DNA of 24,424 nucleotides from Monoraphidium neglectum (taxonomy: Eukaryota > Chlorophyta > Chlorophyceae > Sphaeropleales > Selenastraceae). The DNA lies in assembly GCF_000611645.1 (NCBI RefSeq), contig NW_014013101.1, forward strand, positions 1 through 24,424. The letters run 5' to 3'. The notes beneath the pieces were generated by a model. The model ran no database searches, had not been told where the DNA came from, and was given only the letters and a program-made list of their open reading frames with translations. Both the position numbers and the translations under genes were made by a program. Each line of letters opens with the position of its first letter. Position 1 is the first letter of the stretch. This document shows, in pieces, positions 20,401 through 24,424 of this stretch.

Positions 20401-20725
20401 CGGCGACGCGGTCGCGGCCGCGGCCGCGTGCCCGCAAGGGATGCCGGCCGCCGCCGCGGCGCTGCTCCAGCAGGCGGACGCGCGCGGCGCGGGCGGGGGC
20501 GGCGGGGGCGGCTCTGTGGACGCGCTGGCTCAGGACCTGTCCACCCTGCTGTCTGTGGGGGGCCTGCGCGCCCTGTCTGCGCGGCTGTCAGCCATGGCAG
20601 ACAGCGCGGAGCAGGGAGGGCCGGCGTCGGGGGCCCAGGGCCGCGCGGCATCCGACGGCTCCGCGGCGCCGCCCTCGCCGCACGCGGCCGGCGTCGCGCG
20701 CTGCGAGCACCTCGTGCACGTGTGA
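17436..20725 (+). CDS. Plant-type RR-TZF tandem CCCH zinc-finger protein with polyQ/His-rich tail
   Basis: Six exons (17436-17557, 17777-17819, 18019-18065, 18253-18331, 18523-18596, 18982-20725) join in phase and encode 702 aa. The N-terminal arginine-rich motif is C59-X5-H65-X4-C70-X3-H74, followed by HRGEKARRRHP. The two canonical fingers are C92-X8-C101-X5-C107-X3-H111, then exactly 16 residues, then C128-X5-C134-X4-C139-X3-H143. This matches the plant RR-TZF family, and the finger ligands are rebuilt across introns, which confirms the model. Family members bind AU-rich or other mRNA elements, promote decay or translational repression, and gather in P-bodies and stress granules. Residues 144-702 are predicted disordered, with a His/Gln patch near 257-270, polyQ at about 414-470 and Ala/Gly/Ser-rich stretches. 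The family's ankyrin repeats are absent. The upstream frame is open but has no earlier ATG in this reading frame; the next codon is also ATG. Confidence 0.92.
19857..20025 (+). repeat. CAG/CAA-rich polyglutamine-coding tract
   Basis: Interrupted CAG runs with CAA and GCG codons encode several Gln blocks separated by Ala/Val and Glu. The tract is in frame in exon 6 of the TZF gene and is likely length-variable. Confidence 0.9.
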
Positions 20726-23178
20726 GCGAGCCGCCGCTGCACGCGTGCGGAGGCCGCTTCCGAAGGCTGCGCGCTGTGGCCGTGTGCTGCGGCGGCTTTC
20801 AAGGGCCCACCGCTCGTGCCGGGAGGGTGCGGCGCCCGACGCTCCGTTTGCGCTTGTACCGCGTTTCTTTTGCGTGGTGGTGCGCAGCGTGGATACTTTT
20901 CAACGGCGGATGCGTCTCACTTGTGCCGGCAACACAGGGTGCCTTTCTCATGCCCAGAACTGCTTGAACGCCGTGCAGTGATGTCGCGGACGCCATTGCA
21001 CTTGATGGATGGATGCGCGCCCGATGTCAAGGGCATGAAATTCGTTGCCATGATGCAAACAAAATCGCTCGCCTCCTTGCCACTCTGATCTCGCGCCTGG
21101 TGCCGTGACAACGGATTGACGGCGATCGTGCACTTTGCGAAACGCCCGGTCCCGAAGCTCATCAGGCTTCTTCTCTTGCTGCACCCGCGGGCCACACCTG
21201 CACTGTTTGGGATCACGCCTCGCGGTCACTGCTGGGGCGGGGGGGGGGGAGTGCGCCCTGCTGCCCGTCGGCCACGCGCCCGTGTGGCTGTGTCGCAGGC
21301 ACAACGCACTGGGTTAGGCAGGACGAGGTAGCTGCTTGCGGATCAAGAGAGGCGTGTTCACCTTGCGACGCGGCTGCTTAGTCACCACCGGCTGTGTTGT
21401 ACGCTTCGATTGTGCTCCCAGGCGCTGCCCGGCAACGCTCGACCTCTGGTGTGGGGCCGCCGGCGCAAGCGGCACGTGGGCCGGGCCCGGCTACGGGCCG
21501 GCACAGCTCGCTGCTTCACCACCTTGCCCACGAGGGTGCTCTGCCGGCCGCGTGGGGCAGGTTTGTGCACCAGAGCTCTCGCAGTAGGGCGTTTGGTCCG
21601 CACTGTCTGTTCCGCCATCATCCCGCAGCAGCGGGCCGGTTCGCACTTGCACGCCGTCGAACTGCCACTCGGGAGGGCACCGGGACTCTCCACCCCCGCC
21701 GGCCCATGGTTGATGGTTCGGGGCCCACCAGATGACAGCGCATTACTGGCAGTGAGTTGGGGCGGGCCCCGGGACGCACGCCCTCGGTAGCCAGGCGTCC
21801 GCCGAAATGCCCGGGCTCTCAAGACACGGGCGGAGCACGATTGCGCTCCGCCAACACTGCAACCCCCGCCCGCTGTCGACTTGTTTTGGGGGAGTCTTAT
21901 GCGTACACAAAGATTGACGAGGAGGCACACCCTTTCATGGGGTTGTAGGCCAGGCTCACAAACCTCAAGCCATTTGGGCTTGCCCCGCCGCTGGGTGTGC
22001 CCCTGGGTGTGCCCTTGGCTAGGCGGCAGGTTCCATCTGTGTTGCCCGCCCACATTGACCCTTGTGTCCATCTGCCCTCTTGCTGCACCTGTTGTGATAA
22101 TTCGACATCGTACCGGTGCACGTGAGAGCGCAGTCCCAACAAGTGCAGCACCTGGCCTCAGAATCGTAGCAAGCGACAACGCCACTGCAGCAACCCGGCA
22201 GTTGGCAATGAGGTGCAGCGCGCAAAGCTTGGGAAGGATTTGGGGAGGCACTTAAGGGGTTCAGAGGGCGGCCACACACGAAGGTTTGAATCATTGGCGT
22301 GTGAGCATGATCAGCTGACAGAGGGTGCAAGGCAGCACAGATAGAGTCGGGGAGGGCAAGGTGTTTGTGGCGCGGGTGTAAGCCCCGTACAAGCTCGCAA
22401 GTGCGTGCGCTGAGTTTGATTTGACCGACGCCTTAAGTCTGTCTGTGTTGCCTCTTTTGCTCGTTTGCAAGCGGCTGGGTGTGCACTCCCAACGAAGGGA
22501 TCTGGGTCCGCATGGTAGCTGGTCAAGCGGCAGCCAAGCGTGCGTTGCAACCCAGATGTTGCATGTACCTCTCCTGAATATCCTCTGAAGGCTACTATGC
22601 CTCCTACATACCCTGGCTTGCTACGTTCATGTCAATCAAACACTCGCACAGACTGTGCACTCTGTGCAACCATGTGCTTGTTTTGTGAGTCGCCTGGGGG
22701 GCCCGCCAAAGCATGTTGACAGCTTGAGCAGAGTAAGAACGAGCATCGTGAACAGAGCACAATGCCATGGTCGGCATGGCGCAGCATGTAGATCACAGCA
22801 GATACCAATACATAAAATCAGCTGACGCAGCGTCCCGCGTGAAGAGCTCTTCGGTTGCTCCAGGTCACTGCCGTTGTCACTGCAGTGAGACAGACTCAGG
22901 CTTCTGACTGCCAGCTGCCTTCCAACTGCAAGAGCCAGCATTGACGCCCGCTACTGAAGCACAACATTTATTTAATCACGTTGTAGGCACGATAGCGTGT
23001 GGCCCTGGCTATTTCGGGCACCATTTTGGTTGCAACGATCTCAGCCTGGGTGACAAACAGTGATTGCGGGCAGGAAAGAAGATAATATCGCGTAGGTCGT
23101 GCAAAGGGGGGAGCTTTCACACCTGCAGACAGCACCTGAGCCCTGCCTGGCGCTTATTGCGCGCCCACGGCAGACAGG
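20726..23178. other. Intergenic region between TZF and M8 peptidase genes
   Basis: This 2.45 kb interval should hold the TZF 3' UTR and the peptidase promoter. The first TGTAA after the TZF stop is at 22377-22381, 1.65 kb away. A 289-codon minus-strand frame (22251-21382) begins with GTG and has an Arg-rich, non-protein-like composition. A possible two-exon fragment (about 21636-21751 and 21895-21948, plus) would end in a short acidic/hydrophobic C-terminus. It has no start or homology that I can recognise, so I do not call a gene. Confidence 0.4.
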
Positions 23179-24424
23179 ATGCAGTGCAGCAAGCTGGGGC
23201 GCGTGCTGCTGCTCGCCGTGCTCGCCAGCTGCTGTAATCTGCACACAGCTGCGCACGAGCATGATTCATTAGGTGCGTTAAGGTGGAGGCTTCGTCACTA
23301 GAGCTCGAGGGGGGACGGCGCGCCCCTCCTCCTTCCCGCGCTGGGGTTGGGTGGGGCAAGGGTCATGGCTTCCATGGGTATCCGAGAGCAGCACCATTCA
23401 GCTGCGCGCTTGGCTTACATGTACTTCACAGCAGCGCCGTGCATCATTACGTCCATGTTCTGCTTATGTCATTTTGCTGCACCAAAGGCAACAACGATAA
23501 GCAACGCTCCTCGCCCCCACCCTGCCACCGCTGCCCGATGACTGACATGGGCTCCCCCTCCCCCCAAACCGCCCCGGCCCCAGCCTGCAGCCACCACCAC
23601 CCCGATGTCGTAGCCCAGAACGCCCTCCTCCTGGCCCACCGCCTGGCACTGATCGAGGCGCTGGAGGGCCCCGCTGCGTCCGCGCACGCCGCACAGGCGG
23701 CGGGTCTGCCCTTTCGGGCGCAGGCAGCGTCACCAAATGAGCGCGACGGCGGCGGCGGCCGGGACGCAAGCGCGGCTGCGGCGCAGGAAGAGGGGCTGGA
23801 TCAGCTGGTGGCGCGCGCCAAGGCGGCGAGGCTCGCCCAGCTGCTGCACCAGGGCAGCCAGCGCGGCGGCGCCCCGGCAGCTCAGGCCGGCGCCGCCAGC
23901 CGGCGGCTGGCCGCTGCGCCGGCGGCGGCTGCGGCGCCGATCCGCATCCGGCCCGTGTTCCAGCTCGACGGCGTCCCCCCAAAGCCTGCCGCGCGGATAA
24001 CGAACGAGATCATCCCCACCGCCATCGCGGCCATCCGCAAGTTTGTGCGCGTCAAGGCGAAGGGCGCGGCGCCGCAGGAGGCGCCGCGGCCGTTTGACGG
24101 GCGGCAGAGCTGCCTGGCGTCGATCCCGGGCGCAGCCCCAGACCCGGCCAAGGGTGAGCCCCGCTTACTGGTGCCTGCGAGCGCCGAATCTTGGGTGCAG
24201 CCGCAGAGGGCTCGCACCCTGTGCGCACGACTGGCTAGGCAGCCAAACGACTCCCTGGCTGCCTTGGCAGCTGCAGGGTCAGCACAAAGTCTCGCGGCGC
24301 CTGAACCGCCTCTTTGCCCCTTCGTCTTCCGCACCTCGCGCTCATGCACTGCCCCACGCCATTCAATTCCAAGCCCGTCCTCAGTTGAACCTGCCTTGCC
24401 TGCCCCCCCCCCCCCCCCCCCCCC
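23179..24424 (+). CDS. Leishmanolysin-like (peptidase M8) secreted metallopeptidase, N-terminal part only
   Basis: Exon 1 (23179-23272) joins exon 2 (23584-24153) in phase 1 at G|GTGCGT and CCCCAG|CC, giving 221 complete codons. A further intron starts at GTGAGC (24154) and runs to the window end. Residues 1-24 are a signal peptide (Leu/Val/Ala core, ending near HTAA). HEHD and CSHHHPD follow, resembling the Cys/His/Asp motif at the start of M8 propeptides. Residues about 130-215 carry IRIRPVFQLDGV, then ITNEIIPTAIAAIRKFVRVK and a Cys (QSC). This is the leishmanolysin order: an RI strand, IxNxIIPxA helix, then a conserved Cys. The HEXXH zinc site and later Cys would lie beyond the window, so activity cannot be judged. 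In the family these are surface or secreted zinc proteases. The family call rests on pattern memory, so it is moderate. Confidence 0.6.
24403..24424 (+). repeat. Poly-C tract at the window end
   Basis: Twenty-two consecutive C end the window, inside a presumed intron of the M8 gene. The true length is unknown. It probably marks an assembly break at a homopolymer. Confidence 0.9.

Noticed and set aside
20313..20651. Pro/Arg-rich frames overlapping the TZF tail
   Set aside because: They are alternate-frame translations of a GC-rich low-complexity exon whose own frame is continuous with the zinc fingers.
21636..21948. Possible two-exon gene end on the plus strand (GTGAGT donor at 21752, GGGGGAG acceptor at 21894, ending in an acidic/hydrophobic tail)
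   Set aside because: The junction is in phase, but there is no upstream start, no family match and weak codon bias. The acceptor lacks a pyrimidine tract.
21382..22251. 289-codon open frame on the minus strand
   Set aside because: It starts with GTG, not ATG. Its translation is rich in Arg, His and Cys without any motif, and the region has high GC, where long antisense frames arise by chance.

Overview
The window looks like nuclear DNA from a GC-rich green alga. The core Chlorophyta are most likely, and a Chlorella/Auxenochlorella-type trebouxiophyte is my best guess, but the exact lineage is inference. The reasons are: intron-split genes with GT-AG junctions, a plant-type arginine-rich tandem CCCH zinc-finger protein, a Ser-Pro-rich secreted (cell-wall type) protein, a leishmanolysin-like peptidase, organelle-type presequences and at least one TGTAA polyadenylation signal. 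There are no bacterial operons, phage genes, CRISPR arrays, rRNA or tRNA genes that I can see.

I rebuilt seven protein-coding genes by joining exons at GT-AG sites and checking reading phase. From left to right: (1) minus strand, 2068 to beyond base 1, a macro-domain ADP-ribose-binding or hydrolase protein with a presequence; (2) plus strand, 2155-3154, a single-CRM-domain (YhbY-like) RNA-binding protein with a presequence; (3) minus strand, 8719-3337, a complete 8-exon SMC-family ATPase of 1262 aa that does not match the signatures of SMC1 to SMC6; (4) plus strand, 9761-11723, a secreted Ser/Pro/Ala-rich hydroxyproline-rich-type glycoprotein; (5) minus strand, 15052-12931, a small secreted Cys-containing protein I do not recognise; (6) plus strand, 17436-20725, an RR-TZF CCCH protein with a long Gln/His-rich disordered tail; (7) plus strand, 23179 to beyond the end, a leishmanolysin-like (M8) secreted metallopeptidase, of which only the signal and propeptide region is present.

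Genes 1 and 2 are divergent and only 86 bp apart, so they probably share a promoter, and both products look organelle-targeted. Genes 2 and 3 converge with 182 bp between stops. The rest are separated by 1 to 2.4 kb of lower-coding-density DNA with hairpins, palindromes and microsatellites. The seven genes do not form one pathway. They are a typical mixture of housekeeping, surface and RNA-control genes.

The window ends in a run of 22 C and begins in C-rich sequence, which suggests a contig bounded by homopolymers. The items most worth a second look are the divergent SMC protein, the unrecognised secreted Cys protein, the paired organelle-type genes, and two dyad clusters (8761-8869 and 15764-15861).
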